A stretch of 64,000 nucleotides of DNA from JBQQPY01 sp052258065 (GTDB lineage: Bacteria; Pseudomonadota; Gammaproteobacteria; Enterobacterales; Enterobacteriaceae), in the NCBI GenBank assembly GCA_052258065.1, contig JBQQPY010000002.1:124001-188000 (forward strand). The letters are read 5' to 3'. The position numbers and the translations under genes are program-made. Each line of letters opens with the position of its first letter. Position 1 is the stretch's first letter. The notes under the pieces are model-generated. The model was not told the DNA's origin, made no database searches, and saw nothing but the letters and a program-made list of their open reading frames with translations. Below, piece by piece: positions 1 through 10,857 of this stretch.

Positions 1-172
1 CGCGGTCGAATTCAGGTTTTCCGGTAGCGGAGCATTTTCGCAGCTCAAGAAGATGATCGGTAAATTTTTTTGCTTTTATCTGTAAAGTACCGAATGAATA
101 GCGATAGCACATGTCCCTAGGATCACGAAAGAAACTTTGTAAATTAGGCACGTTCTTGGTTTTGTACCGTTA
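1..172 (-). mobile_element. IS481-family transposase remnant, C-terminal part
   Basis: Read on the minus strand, the first 170 bases resemble the stretch of IS481-type transposases around KKFTD..LRK.SATGK.EFDR, followed by a degraded match to YKTKTAANARRFL. The same element recurs many times in this window. This copy runs off the left edge and is interrupted on the right by IS91-like DNA. It has no open frame of useful length and is inert. Confidence 0.65.
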
Positions 173-174
173 TT

Positions 175-905
175 ATGCACCTGATTTTTCAATACTTGAA
201 GACATGCCGAGGTTCTAAATTCATTACTCCTTGTTGCAGACTACACAGCACGATTACTCCCTACGGCACTATCCGTAACCTTCATCAGTTAAATCTCGTT
301 GTTGCACTGTCTAATGAGCCCGTTATTGCAGATATGATCAAGACTCTGTTGCCTAAAAACACCCAGTTAATATCCCACATAGCCAGCAGGCAAGTCAGCA
401 TAACGCGAATAGTCTCAATCCTTAGAAGTGCAATTTCAGCGCTGATGGAAAGCACATGCTCCAAAAAAGACAGAGAATGCGTGGCAAAACATCATTTACA
501 TCAGCCAACACCTTAAACGGCCACAAGATCAGCATCAAAACTGAGACATTACAGCCTCGGAGTGATTGTGCATAATTACTATGATTACCGGACGCAACAG
601 CATAGAAAACACATATTAAGCCAAATAATCAGACGATATATCAGCTATATTCTAAGCAAGCATTTTAAGATAATCAGATATTACGGCTTTCTTTCTAATC
701 GCAAGTATTCAGCTTTATTATCGAAAATCTATGATGCTTTAAGAGCTGAAGCAAAAGCCTGCAAAACCAGGCTTTGCTACGCATATGAAATATCTTACTA
801 ATGTCGACACTTACCAATGTATTTTATGCGGCAATCGCATAATTTTTAGCTATGTATAGGCAGGATTACGACCAGAAGAACTGTTGGCTAAACGACGCCA
901 CTAAT
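175..905 (+). mobile_element. IS91-family (Y2 rolling-circle) transposase remnant
   Basis: The frame from about 562 reads YDYRTQQHRKH, then RRYISYILSKHFKIIRYYG followed by FLSNRK, and after a break MKYLTNVDTYQCILCGN. This is the C-terminal region of IS91-type transposases, with its conserved HFKMIRYYGFLSNR and YQCILCG motifs. The N-terminal part (175-516) is too eroded to assign. IS91 elements move by rolling circle and have no terminal inverted repeats. This copy sits between two halves of a minus-strand IS481 remnant and so apparently landed in it. It has several stops and is not functional. Confidence 0.6.
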
Positions 906-1109
906 TTTAAAGAAAGCGATAGCTTCGTCTAGCCGCATAGAGAAACACCTATCTAAAATTTAGTTTTTCACTCTTTTCTGCATGAATTTTATACAACAAT
1001 CCTTTTTCATCAAGCTAACCTGAGAAAATAAGAGATAATATTTTCGCATTGCAAATCAATGCATATCTATGATGGATTCAATTTCCTAACTATCGAGATA
1101 CAGCCAAGC

Positions 1110-1382
1110 TCAAAAATTCAGGCATGACTAGCAACAGATTGTGCAGTGAACGAAAAGCATATTCTGCAAGAAAACAGTCAGGGATTTCTGAGCGAGAGAC
1201 AGCGTTGTCTGCAAACGATAGGGAATATCGCTATAATCCTCAATATCATCTCCAGTTCAGCAACGATCAGTTTAGATATACTATAAAGCTCAACAAAAGT
1301 AGGTTCTGGCTGCTTTCTTGCTTGAAAAGCTGCCCTGATTTAGGTATTGTCGTTGCCTGACTGTAGAGCTCAATTATTATAA
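1110..1382 (-). mobile_element. IS481-family remnant, N-terminal part
   Basis: On the minus strand this matches the start of the window's IS481 element: CAGTCAGGCAACGACAATAC, then the segment encoding a degraded helix-turn-helix and the downstream HRLQTTLSP-like stretch. It is probably the 5' half of the copy whose 3' half occupies 1-172, separated from it by the IS91-like insertion. It is full of stops. Confidence 0.6.
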
Positions 1383-1980
1383 TATTTTCCAATTACACAT
1401 ATTGCACAGCTAGTGTCACACCATATCTTAAATGACAGATAAAGATGTTTAAGCTTGATATAAGCGTCATCAGTAATAAAATGCTAATCGATCTTAAGGT
1501 TTCTCTGATTGCGTTATTTCTGCCAAGCACGCCCTTCACTTCACAGCGCCCAATTTTGTTAACATGACAATATGCTTAGGTACATAAGTTAATTTAAAAT
1601 TAATACCATAAAGCCTTGGGCTGATTCGATTAAAAGACTGAACACAACAAACCTGGGCTATTGATCTTGAGGCGCTCTACAAACAGCATAATTTAATCTT
1701 CGTAAGGATATTGTATTTACATATCTCCAAAAAAGTAAGCCCAATCAATCTCACCCTTATGCGCGTTATATGCTAGTTCTATGCTCAATCAGTTTAGTAG
1801 CCTACGACCCGTTAACGGTTTACTGGCCATGAAGACATTGCACATCCCTAGCTTTTTGCATTCATAGTCCTCCCAAACAAATTTTCTAGCCTTAACGACA
1901 GCACCACATATCTGCATCTAATCAATTGACGAGCACTCTCGTTCATGCAAACCACAGGATGCATAAGCCGTAGGTTGGAG
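1383..1980. other. Gene-free stretch, possible unidentified IS debris
   Basis: No gene is recognisable. The part near 1450-1560 (AAGCTTGATATAAGCG, then a run ending GCTAATC) resembles 40,355-40,460, so both may be remnants of one further mobile element that I cannot name. The remainder is AT-rich with frequent stops in every frame. Confidence 0.3.
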
Positions 1981-1999
1981 GATGCACATCCAACACGCT

Positions 2000-2510
2000 C
2001 TCTATATAACCGCAATGAATTCGCCATTAGCTTCTAGCGGCATAATCCAGCCGATCTTCATCTACGGTTTCACTTTTACCTATTACTATTTTACGCGAGA
2101 TCATTTTGACTTATTGCAGTTCCATAAGTTTATCGGCAAGCAGTTGTATGGCCCACTATCTCCGTCCTCCTGGCGACTCGCTACAGCTTAGTGCAATTAA
2201 ATGCGCTTTAGCATTCCCATCTACAACGCTATCATATACTCATTTATTTGGTTTACGACTCAGGACTGCCTCAATAAGCCTATTGAGGATAAAGATGCAA
2301 TTCTTCTTTATCTTCCGCTTTATTTACCGGATTTAAATCTGATTGAGATGACGTTTCCTAAGCTAGGATTGCTGCCTAGAAAAGCTGCAGAAAGAACTTT
2401 TGATTCTCGGTGGAATGCAACCGCTCAAGCTATTGATTTAGTTTTCCATAAAAATTACTACCATTTCTTAGGAGCGAGATATAAAACGGAATAGATAAAA
2501 TCGCTTTATA
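2000..2510 (+). mobile_element. IS630-family transposase remnant
   Basis: The 3' half reads DKDAILLYLPLYLPDLNLIE, then MTFPKLGLLPRKAAERTFDS. This is the C-terminal DDE region of IS630 transposases (consensus LPPYSPDLNPIE..F..LK). It ends in GCGAGATATAAAACGGAATAGATAAAATCGCT, split here across the window's usual IS630 right end. The N-terminal half is missing or unrecognisable. Other copies lie at 5.8-6.8, 13.9-14.9 and 20.0-21.0 kb. Confidence 0.6.
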
Positions 2511-2697
2511 TAAATAATATTCATCATTATATATTTTATTAATTTTTTTCTTTTCTTAATAATTTCTACGTTAAGTTATAATAATTCTACTTTTTAGAAA
2601 AAGTAATAGTGATAATTTAATTATTAGTAATCAGCTTTAATTTGTTATAAAAAATTGATTTTATTTCACTGATTTTACACTTATTTTTAATTTAGAT

Positions 2698-3898
2698 GCG
2701 GAGGAATGACTCAATAGTCAGGCAACTATATAAAATGAGAACCGCTCTTCAGGAGAGTAACGAGCCAACATATACTTTCGCTAAGCGTTATGGCATCTTT
2801 AAACTGGCTGTTTCTAAATAGCAATAACAATATTGAGGATCAGAGCCATATTCTCTATCGTTTACAGACAATGGTGTCGCCCGCTCAGACAATAGTGGCT
2901 GATTTTCTGTGAAAGACTCTTTTCTCTTGCTGGATATTTTGTTGGCTATCGTACACGAACCTTTAAAGTATCTCCGTATCTCGGGCCTAGATTGCTATTT
3001 ACGCAGGCATCGATTGGAGCCTGTTCGCGACATGCAGAAAAAATACTACAGTTAAAGCACAAAGTATTTAGAATCTATGCTTCTAGTTATTTCCATTTCA
3101 ATATCATATATTCTCTATAAATTCCAAATTCGTCATTCCATATCTTCATTAAAAGTAAATAAAATCAATTATTTATAATAAACTATAATTAGTTATGGTT
3201 AAATAACCACTGTTACTTTTTTCTCAAAATTAGAATGATTATAACTTGCGCGGGGAAACCCTTCAAGCCAAGCAAAGATGAATAAAAATATAGTAAAAGG
3301 TAAGATTGAAGATCTTACATTTTGAGTTCACAAAATAGTCTAACTATCTATGCTATTTAAAAGTAAATAATTTATTTATTATGTCTTTATTTTCTTTAAG
3401 GTTAAAAAAAGAAAAATAAGGTAGAGAACTATAAAAAGATGAAATTTCACAACGTTATCTTTTCATGGGGATACATGCAGCAACTCAATAGGTTTTTATC
3501 TATCTCTAAACCCAAGAGCCTGTATTAATGCACGACGTTTCTTGCACTCTCTTAATCAAGTGTGCCCCATGGCTATTCATCGAGCACTTACAGTACAATA
3601 GCAAAGAATTTACAGATCCTTTTATTGACCTGGGAAAGCGCTCAGTCATTAAGAAACATGAATTTGACCATTTATGTGTAGAGCTTGATATAGAACACTG
3701 TCTTAGCCCACCGACATATCCAGCAATAAATAGTATGGTTAAGCGATTTAATCGATGCATAGAAGATATCTTGCAGATCCATTATTTCTATTCTTGTAAA
3801 GCGCTTGAGATCATATCGTACCGATATGTCTAGCTCTACATTCAGAAATTATCTCAATTAGTATTGGGTAGTAAAACTCTATTGCAGTCTATGAAATA
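2698..3898 (+). mobile_element. IS481-family element, decayed, abutting coaA
   Basis: This is one of the longest IS481 copies here. The readable C-terminal part (3528-3833) has NSKEFTDPFIDLGKRS, HEFDHLCVELDIEHCLSPPT and MVKRFNRCIEDILQ, typical of the IS481 rve domain. The helix-turn-helix N-terminal half (from 2760) is full of stops. Other copies continue about 80 bases past the sequence TGCAGTCTATGAAAT, but this one stops there and runs into coaA. A deletion has therefore removed the element's right end and the natural 5' end of coaA. Confidence 0.7.
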
Positions 3899-3903
3899 AA
3901 GCC

Positions 3904-4842
3904 ATGCAATCTCTCCCCACACCATATCTGCAATTCAGCCGTAAACAGTGGGCCGTGTTGCGTAATTCCGTTCCGCTCACGCTCACTGAAGCAGAAATTA
4001 TCAATCTAAAGGGGATTAATGAAGCTCTCTCTCTGAAAGAAGTGGTAGAAATTTATCTTCCATTGTCGCGTCTACTTAACTTTTATATTAGTTCTAATCT
4101 ACGGCGCCAGGCGGTGCTAGAGCAGTTTCTCGGCACCGACGGTCAATGCATCCCTTATATTATCGGCATTGCCGGTAGCGTGGCCGTTGGCAAGAGCACT
4201 ACGGCGCGCGTCTTGCAGGCGCTTCTAAGCCGTTGGCCTGAACACCGCACGGTAGAGTTAGTGACAACCGACGGCTTTTTGTATCCCAACCAAGTACTTA
4301 AGCAACGAGATCTTATGAAGAAGAAGGGCTTTCCAGAATCTTATGATATTCGTAGCCTAGTCAATTTCGTCTCAAAAGTGAAATCGGGAACACCGCGTGT
4401 GACCGCACCGGTCTATTCCCATTTGATCTACGACATAGTTCCCGACAAACAAAAAATCATTTCCCACCCGAACATTTTGATCTTAGAGGGGTTAAATGTT
4501 TTACAAAGCTGCAACGATTATAACGATAATGCGCACCACGTATTCGTTTCCGACTTTATCGACTTTTCTATCTATGTCGATGCGCCTGAAGCGCTGCTGC
4601 AAAGCTGGTATGTCAATCGTTTTTTGAAATTCCGTCAGGGTGCTTTTTCTAATCCTGATTCCTATTTTCACAATTATGCCCAACTTTCTGAAGAAGAGGC
4701 GGTAACCATCGCTACCCAGCTATGGACAGAAATCAACGGACGCAATTTGCAGGAAAACATTCTTATCACGCGCGAGCGTGCCAGTTTAATTCTGTGTAAA
4801 AACCACAATCATGCGGTAGATAGGATCAGGCTGCGTAAATAG
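3904..4842 (+). CDS. coaA: Pantothenate kinase, type I
   Basis: CoaA phosphorylates pantothenate with ATP, the first and regulated step of cytosolic coenzyme A synthesis. The 312-residue product (E. coli 316) matches over its whole length. The Walker A motif GSVAVGKST is near residue 97, and TTDGF, KKKGFPESYD, PVYSHLIYD and ILEGLNVLQ follow. The C-terminus HAVDRIRLRK is intact. The start is odd: the IS481 remnant ends about 5 bases upstream, there is no Shine-Dalgarno sequence, and the first residues (MQSLPTPYLQF) look like the natural ...EQSLPTPYLQF with its beginning cut off. The ATG therefore seems to have been created at the deletion junction, and any promoter must lie in IS DNA. The frame has no internal defect, so selection on it is likely. 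Confidence 0.95.
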   Translation: MQSLPTPYLQFSRKQWAVLRNSVPLTLTEAEIINLKGINEALSLKEVVEIYLPLSRLLNFYISSNLRRQAVLEQFLGTDGQCIPYIIGIAGSVAVGKSTTARVLQALLSRWPEHRTVELVTTDGFLYPNQVLKQRDLMKKKGFPESYDIRSLVNFVSKVKSGTPRVTAPVYSHLIYDIVPDKQKIISHPNILILEGLNVLQSCNDYNDNAHHVFVSDFIDFSIYVDAPEALLQSWYVNRFLKFRQGAFSNPDSYFHNYAQLSEEEAVTIATQLWTEINGRNLQENILITRERASLILCKNHNHAVDRIRLRK

Positions 4843-4950
4843 CATCACGCAGACCGCGGGCTATTGAAGTTGACGCCTAGATTGCAGATCTTTCTGGGCA
4901 TGAGGTATGTTCTTTGATGCGTTACACAACGTCCGCGTCGAGGAATCGCA

Positions 4951-5580
4951 CTAAATTACCGGAGAAAGTCCTGAATAGGCTGCGAGGTGACCGGCGGAAG
5001 CAAAGGTTCCGTTTACTATCTCTGTCAGAGACCTGACAGCAATCCTGACTCGAACTCCAAGAATTCTAGCCAGAACTGGATAAAGAGGATTGACAAGAAC
5101 CTGCTGTTCTAGCTTCAGCAAACCTTTATTTCTCTCTTTGCTCAGAGTGAAAAGCTGGAGTGCCAGGCACGCCAAAACAACGAGGCTCTCCCTAGTAAGC
5201 GCCTGGGCGATGTCCGCAATAAGGCCTTTCCAGACAAGAAAAGAGCTTATAGAGTTGGGGCGCTCGCTTCTTTTAACTTATCGAAGCCATTTTTCTGGAG
5301 ATGGGTGTTGCTTAATAAACTCAAGTATTGCTGGGTTGTCTAGTTGCAGTCCGAGTGCTCGCTCCAGAATTGAAGTATCTGGCTTAGAAGACTGCTGATA
5401 TAATTGCTGGCCTAAATTGTCTGCACAGCAAGATCATCATCAAGGCTAAGGGCCATTAAAAGTTCGGCGATGCGCTCTTCTGCTTGCCTCAGCCTACGTA
5501 GCAGCCAAGGAAGGTAAGCCGATGCTGGTGGACCTCTCAGCCAGCATCATCTGACCATACTGTTTCATGTTAGATATCAG
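4951..5580 (-). pseudogene. IS110-family transposase pseudogene
   Basis: Read on the minus strand, fragments match the C-terminal half of IS110-type transposases: LGLQLDNPAILEFIKQHPSP (5280-5400) and NPLYPVLARILGVRVRIAVRSL, then FASAGHLAAYSGLSPV (4951-5100). The last is the conserved helix-hairpin-helix and Transposase_20 region (..TAARILTEV..F.SAGHLAAYAGLAPV). Frameshifts separate the pieces. The DEDD N-terminal catalytic part is absent. It is a dead element between coaA and the next IS. Confidence 0.65.
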
Positions 5581-5817
5581 TAACCTGAGGTTTTTTCGTC
5601 GTTGTGTAATGCTCTATCGAAAAAAGCGCTTCCATGAAAGATTAACGGTAACGGCGTCATACGCATCTTTAGCGACATCGACGTGAATAAGAATATAGAC
5701 TTATGCATAATCGCTGAATTTTTTCATTCTGCGCGATTCTTTGTACAGGTTCCAGTAACTACAGAGAGCCAGTTCCGATATACACGTTACAGAAGGTCTC
5801 AGCAAATATGCCGGACC

Positions 5818-6795
5818 TCGAGCACTTTTTATCTATTCCAGTCAATATCCCACTTCGATAAAAAATTGTCACAATCTTTATGCAAAATTAACTGAATAGC
5901 TTAAGCGACCGCCTACTAAAGCGCATCAACGGTGCTTTCTGCAACTTTTCTAAGTAGTGATTTCAGCCTGAAAACGCTATCTTGATGGGATTACAATCTC
6001 GTAAATAAGGCGGAGGATAAAGAATAAGCGCATCTTTACTGCATAGCTTCTCGTACACCATCAACTTTATAAGTAGCTAAAGTATCTATGATCACGATAT
6101 TCCCGGATACAAGGTTAGAGAAAGCACTTGTTTTACATAAGCAAGAAAAGTATGTCCTTTCATTACTCCATCGAGCAGCATAGTTACACTTAATCTAGAT
6201 AGACATATAAAAGCAATGAGAGTTATCTATTTCTAATGGAGGTGATGGCACATCGGCCCGGCATTGTTGAGCTCGGCTGCTGCAGTTTTTTAACCTGGTT
6301 ATATTTGTCATTGGTGACCTTTTTAATGCAAATAAGCTGCTGTGGCGTATATGGTTTTTTAACTATTATCATATGCCGGTGAAAAATCACGATAGAGTGG
6401 CAAGGGTCGTTTAAACACTCAATTCCTTTTCATGGAAACCTGTATTTCTAATAAAGTTAGATTGCAAGATTCATCAATAAACGTCAAAATAAAATCAAAA
6501 TACGCATCAATTTTGAACCGAGATTCGGATTTCCTCAAGGTTTAGAGCACTCCCTCCCAGTCTTACGGAATTGCTTACTCTAGTCAAACACAGCAGAAAA
6601 GCTTATTTGATATCTATCCGACGCTGCAGGTACAGGCGCAAAGCCACCTGCCTTAATCAATCTGATGATTCGCGTCCTTTAAAATCCTCAGTGTAAGAAT
6701 GTGCAATTTAGATTTCAGAGAAAAATTAACCATAGAATATAGATGCATAACTATTAAACAAACTAAAATAGATGAAAAGTGTTTTAGGTAACAAG
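5818..6795 (-). mobile_element. IS630-family element, decayed
   Basis: A near full-length copy, bounded by GAGCACTTTTTATCTATTCC on the left and AAATAGATGAAAAGTGTTTT on the right, which are the imperfect inverted ends of the window's IS630 element. The minus strand contains degraded matches to the N-terminal helix-turn-helix and to the VIMDNLATYKVDG and LPPY..DLNPI motifs. Many stops are present. It sits between the IS110 remnant and pabB. Confidence 0.6.
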
Positions 6796-7120
6796 ATATA
6801 TTTTAGCTACGCATTATATACACGTACCCGTTATAGTGTTTTTAACATTCCCTACTAGAGTATTCATCTACTTGAAACTTAGCTGCATAAGGCAAGCAAT
6901 ATATTATTATAATAATGTTATTACAATGCTTTTCTTTTACTGATGCGTTAATATTGGCATGTTTTTTAACATTTTTCTCTCTGTGATGACGATTGGGTCA
7001 ATTATCTTATAAAGCGACTTGTTACACCATGGCGAAGATATATGCTAAGATTACCTCATAGGTTATCACAAATGCGGACAAGTTTCCGGTTCCGCGTTAT
7101 TTAGAAGCAGGCGCTTATAT
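6796..7120. other. Intergenic region upstream of pabB
   Basis: AT-rich, with no gene visible. It must contain the pabB promoter if the gene is transcribed. I see no convincing -35/-10 pair and only a weak purine stretch (GAAGCAGG, about 14 bases upstream) as ribosome-binding site. Confidence 0.3.
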
Positions 7121-8470
7121 ATGCAGCCAAAACTGACGGTCTTACCTTACCGACCCGATGCCGTGCTAGATTACTTTACCCTGCTAGCCGATCAACCCTG
7201 GGCGATGCTGCTGCACTCCGGAAATAGCAATCATCCTGACGGCCGTTACGATATTCTGGTGGCAGCGCCGGTGGCAACTCTGGTAACTCATGACGGAGTT
7301 ACTGAGATCTGCCATGGCAATAACCGCACCATCGGCAACGATGATCCCTTTTCGCTTGTCCAGCAGCAGTTGTCGGCGGCCGATATGACAGCCCTGCCAA
7401 ACGCATTATTGCCATTCCAGGGAGGTGCACTGGGCTATTTTGGCTACGATCTAGCCCGTAGCATCGAAACTCTGCCAGTGCAAGCGCAACAGGACTTACC
7501 ACTGCCGCAAATGGCGATAGGTATTTATCGCTGGGCAGTCATAGCCGACCACCATCGCCATACAGTGACCCTAGTCAGCCATGACGATCCCGCGCCCTTG
7601 CTTGCCAAATTGAGTGCAGCGCCAGCCCCAATATCGATGCCGTTTCATCTTCTTGGACCCTGGCAGGCCAACATGACGCGCGCTGAATATGGCGAGAAAT
7701 TCCGCCAGGTCCAGCAGCACTTGCTGGCGGGAGACTGCTATCAGGTCTGTTTAGCACAGCGCTTTAGCGCCCCTTGCGACAATGAATGGTCGGCGTTCCG
7801 GCATTTGCTTGCTCATAACCGGGCGCCATTTTCGGCGTTTATCCGCCTAGGAAAAGAAGCAGTGATGAGCTTGTCGCCGGAACGTTTCCTGCGTCTGCGC
7901 GACGGCGCAATCCAGAGCAGCCCGATTAAAGGAACGCTGCCACGGCTGGCGGATGCTGACGCCGATCGCCAGCAGGTTGCACGGCTGGCCGCTTCTGCCA
8001 AAAATCAGGCGGAAAATTTGATGATAGTAGACCTGCTGCGTAACGATATCGGGCGCGTAGCGCAACCCGGCAGCATACGTGTGCCCTCACTGTTTTCTAT
8101 AGAGAGCTATACGACGGTACATCACATGGTCAGCACCATCACCGCCACCTTGGCGGCCGATTACACTTCCTGCGACCTTCTGCGCGCTTGCTTCCCAGGC
8201 GGCTCCATTACCGGCGCGCCTAAAGTGCGGGCGATGGAAATCATAGAAAGGCTCGAACCGCAGCGGCGCAGCGCTTGGTCCGGAAGTATTGGCTATATCA
8301 GTTGCTGCGGCGCGATGGACACAAATATCGCAATCCGCACTCTCCTGGTAGCGGACCAACATATTCACTGCTCCGTCGGCGGTGGTCTTATCGTCGACAG
8401 CGATGAAGAGGAGGAATATCAGGAAACCCTGGCGAAGGCTGCCTCGCTACTGGCGCTACTGAAACAGTAG
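7121..8470 (+). CDS. pabB: Aminodeoxychorismate synthase component I
   Basis: PabB joins chorismate and ammonia (supplied by PabA) to give 4-amino-4-deoxychorismate, the precursor of p-aminobenzoate and folate. The 449-residue frame (E. coli 453) is collinear with PabB throughout. It has LPFQGGALGYFGYDLAR near residue 100, the PIKGTLPR segment carrying the catalytic lysine near 276, AENLMIVDLLRNDIGRV, and the signature GGSITGAPKVRAMEIIERLE near 360. One unusual change is seen: the conserved YQVNLAQ motif reads YQVCLAQ. Neighbours are IS debris on both sides, so the gene stands alone. PabB is more likely than TrpE because of the LPFQGG and PIKGT context and the overall similarity. Confidence 0.94.
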   Translation: MQPKLTVLPYRPDAVLDYFTLLADQPWAMLLHSGNSNHPDGRYDILVAAPVATLVTHDGVTEICHGNNRTIGNDDPFSLVQQQLSAADMTALPNALLPFQGGALGYFGYDLARSIETLPVQAQQDLPLPQMAIGIYRWAVIADHHRHTVTLVSHDDPAPLLAKLSAAPAPISMPFHLLGPWQANMTRAEYGEKFRQVQQHLLAGDCYQVCLAQRFSAPCDNEWSAFRHLLAHNRAPFSAFIRLGKEAVMSLSPERFLRLRDGAIQSSPIKGTLPRLADADADRQQVARLAASAKNQAENLMIVDLLRNDIGRVAQPGSIRVPSLFSIESYTTVHHMVSTITATLAADYTSCDLLRACFPGGSITGAPKVRAMEIIERLEPQRRSAWSGSIGYISCCGAMDTNIAIRTLLVADQHIHCSVGGGLIVDSDEEEEYQETLAKAASLLALLKQ

Positions 8471-8547
8471 CATATCTAAAGCTGTGACCGAGTGCCCTCT
8501 GTAGCTAGCTCACGAGCCGCTAATTATATCTACATCATAGTTTTTTT

Positions 8548-8735
8548 GAATAATGTATGTTTGATTTTATGCCAATATTTCATAGACTAAAATCAAGTTT
8601 TACTGCCGAATACTGATTAAGACAATTCCTGATTTTCTAGGGAAACATATCAGTTTACCTGTTGGGACAAGGCGGAATACCGATACTGTTTTATCCTAAA
8701 TTATTATATAAAACCTCGTTAAACAACCCTCTTTA
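8548..8735 (-). mobile_element. IS481 right-end fragment
   Basis: A minus-strand copy of the IS481 3' end (CATAGACTAAAATCAAGTTT, then ACTGCCGAATACTGATTAAG). Only the last coding part and end remain. It faces the plus-strand copy at 8795, giving a head-to-head pair. Confidence 0.5.
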
Positions 8736-8794
8736 TGGAAATATGATTACTGAAAAATATAATTGAGATTAAAATACCATGATAACCAGACTCC

Positions 8795-9600
8795 ATATCC
8801 AGACAACTACAACACCCAAAATCAGAGATGCTTTTCAGGCAAACAACGAAGCAGGATCTGCTTTAGTTAAGCGTTACGGCTTTCTCTGAACTCACCGTTT
8901 CTAAATTGCAAAAACAAGATGGTGTTAACGATCATAGCCATACTCCTCATCGTTTGCAGATGACGCTGTCGCCCACCCGAAAGCATGCACCGCCTCCCTA
9001 AAAAAGGTTTTCTACCACTAGATAATAATCTATTGACAGTCGAAACGCGGTTTTTTAAACTTCACGGTATTTCTATCTGCCCCGGATCGTTTTATGCAGG
9101 CATAGATTGGAACATTTCCATAACATGCAGGAGAAGGAGAAAGCACAAAAACTAAAGCACAAAGTTTTTAAAACCTATAATCCTGATTACCTGCATGTTA
9201 ATATGAAATAATCTTCTATAAATGCTAAATAAAACTTCACGACGTTATTTTCTATGTATATAGAATGAAAGCCGCGACGCATGTTTATCAGTCTCTACAA
9301 AGCTAAAACTGCGGCTAATGCGCGACGTTTCTTGCGTAATCCTAGTCAAGGGCAGAGCTTCAAGGTGTATGGTTGAGCGATTTAATGGGCTTATGGAAGA
9401 TATTCTGCAAAGCCAACATTTCCATTTTGGTAAAGACCTTAAAATTAGACTGCACCGATATGTCTAGCTCTACAATCAGGAAGTACCTTAATAAGTATTA
9501 AGCAGCAAAACTCTATCGTTGTTTATAAAATATTGGTATAAAATTAAAACTGATTTTTTCAAAAAAAAATCATGCTACTTTCGAGATATGACATGTAATA
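8795..9600 (+). mobile_element. IS481-family element with internal deletions
   Basis: The start (KIRDAFQANNEAGSALVKRY in translation) matches the N-terminal helix-turn-helix of the window's IS481 transposase. It resumes at SLYKAKTAANARRFL near 9290 and VERFNGLMEDILQSQHFHFG near 9370. Parts of the catalytic domain are missing. The right end reaches CTTTCGAGATATGACATG near 9595. Confidence 0.6.
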
Positions 9601-9886
9601 CTTTAGCGGTTTAAGGACATAGCGTGCTAGATATGAAAAAATCGTTCAAAAACTGACAGCACGTTAATTTCTCATCTTTTTTTGTAAAATGCACGACTTT
9701 AGTGTGAGTGACGGACCACGACAAGCATCTAATCTCAATTCTATTTACAAGAGCATTATTTATCGGTAAGAGCAATGCCGTCGAATTTATTACTCAATTA
9801 AATACAGAATGACAGTTCACGCCATTGCCGCCAAGCTTAATTTATACTGAAGCCCAGACAGGGTTAAATACGGACAGAAATAGACA

Positions 9887-10543
9887 ATGACTCAGGAACA
9901 ACTGAAAAAAATGCTGGGATCGGCCGCGCTAAAACATGTCCAGCCCGGCACGATTGTAGGTGTAGGGACCGGCTCTACCGTAGCGCATTTTATTGATGCG
10001 TTGGGGTCCGTTAATCATCAAATAGAGGGAGTTATTTCCAGCTCTGAGTCGTCGTCCATCAAACTAAGGAGCCTGGGTATTACGATATTCGACCTTAATA
10101 ATGTTGATTCTCTAGACATATATGTTGATAGTGCCGATGAGATTAACGGAAGGATGCAGATGATCAAAGGCGGCGGCGGCGCCTTGACCCGCGAAAAAAT
10201 CATCGCTGCCGTGGCACGCAAGTTCATCTGTATTGCTGATGCCAGTAAGCTGGTGGACGTGCTCGGCACATTTCCACTTCCGGTCGAGGTAATCCCCATG
10301 GCTCGCGCCTGGGTTGCCCGCGAACTAGTGCGCCTCGGCGGACAGCCTGTTTATCGCCAAAGCGTGGTGACCGACAATGGTAATATTATCCTAGATGTAC
10401 ATAATCTGGCGCTCCTAGATGCGGTCGCGCTTGAAGAGCAAATCAACAACATTCCAGGTGTCGTTACTGTTGGCCTGTTTGCGCGCCGCCGAGCTGACAT
10501 GGCGCTTATCGGCAGCGAACAGGGCGTTAAAGTCATCGAGTAA
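9887..10543 (+). CDS. rpiA: Ribose-5-phosphate isomerase A
   Basis: RpiA interconverts ribose 5-phosphate and ribulose 5-phosphate in the non-oxidative pentose phosphate pathway, supplying ribose for nucleotides. The 218-residue product (E. coli 219) is complete. It shows the phosphate-binding GTGSTVAHFIDAL near residue 27, DSADEIN near 81-87, KGGGGALTREKI near 95-106 with the catalytic glutamate, and VARKFICIADASK. It heads the conserved rpiA-serA-ygfA-ssrS-ygfB-pepP-ubiH-ubiI order. Only weak Shine-Dalgarno complementarity is visible (CGGACAGAAATAGACAATG). The reading frame is undamaged although its neighbour serA is ruined. Confidence 0.95.
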   Translation: MTQEQLKKMLGSAALKHVQPGTIVGVGTGSTVAHFIDALGSVNHQIEGVISSSESSSIKLRSLGITIFDLNNVDSLDIYVDSADEINGRMQMIKGGGGALTREKIIAAVARKFICIADASKLVDVLGTFPLPVEVIPMARAWVARELVRLGGQPVYRQSVVTDNGNIILDVHNLALLDAVALEEQINNIPGVVTVGLFARRRADMALIGSEQGVKVIE

Positions 10544-10699
10544 CCTGAGAAGCGGGACATGGTCATCGCCACCACTCTTAATAAAAACTGATAATATATT
10601 TCCTGATTGCGTATCTTATCCTGCCAAACTTGAGCTACACTGAAAATAAAAAATTTCTAATTATACGAATATTCTTCTATAGAATATTAAAAATGCCAT

Positions 10700-10830
10700 G
10701 CAGACCACTTATTATGATTCTATTCATGGCCAACATACACATCGTTATCTAAGCGAATTTGCATATAAATTCAACCGACGCTATAACTTAGAACTACTGA
10801 CACCTTGTCACATGCTGAGAAATATCCTAT
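10700..10830 (+). mobile_element. IS1595-family (ISXO2-like) transposase C-terminal remnant
   Basis: The translation GQHTHRYLSEFAYKFNRRY, then NLELLTP, matches the C-terminal signature of ISXO2-like transposases (H..YL.EF.YRFNRRYDL). Nothing else of the element is recognisable. A second copy of the same segment lies at 44,395-44,530. Confidence 0.5.
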
Positions 10831-10857
10831 TTTATTTTGAATAATTAGGTTTAATTT

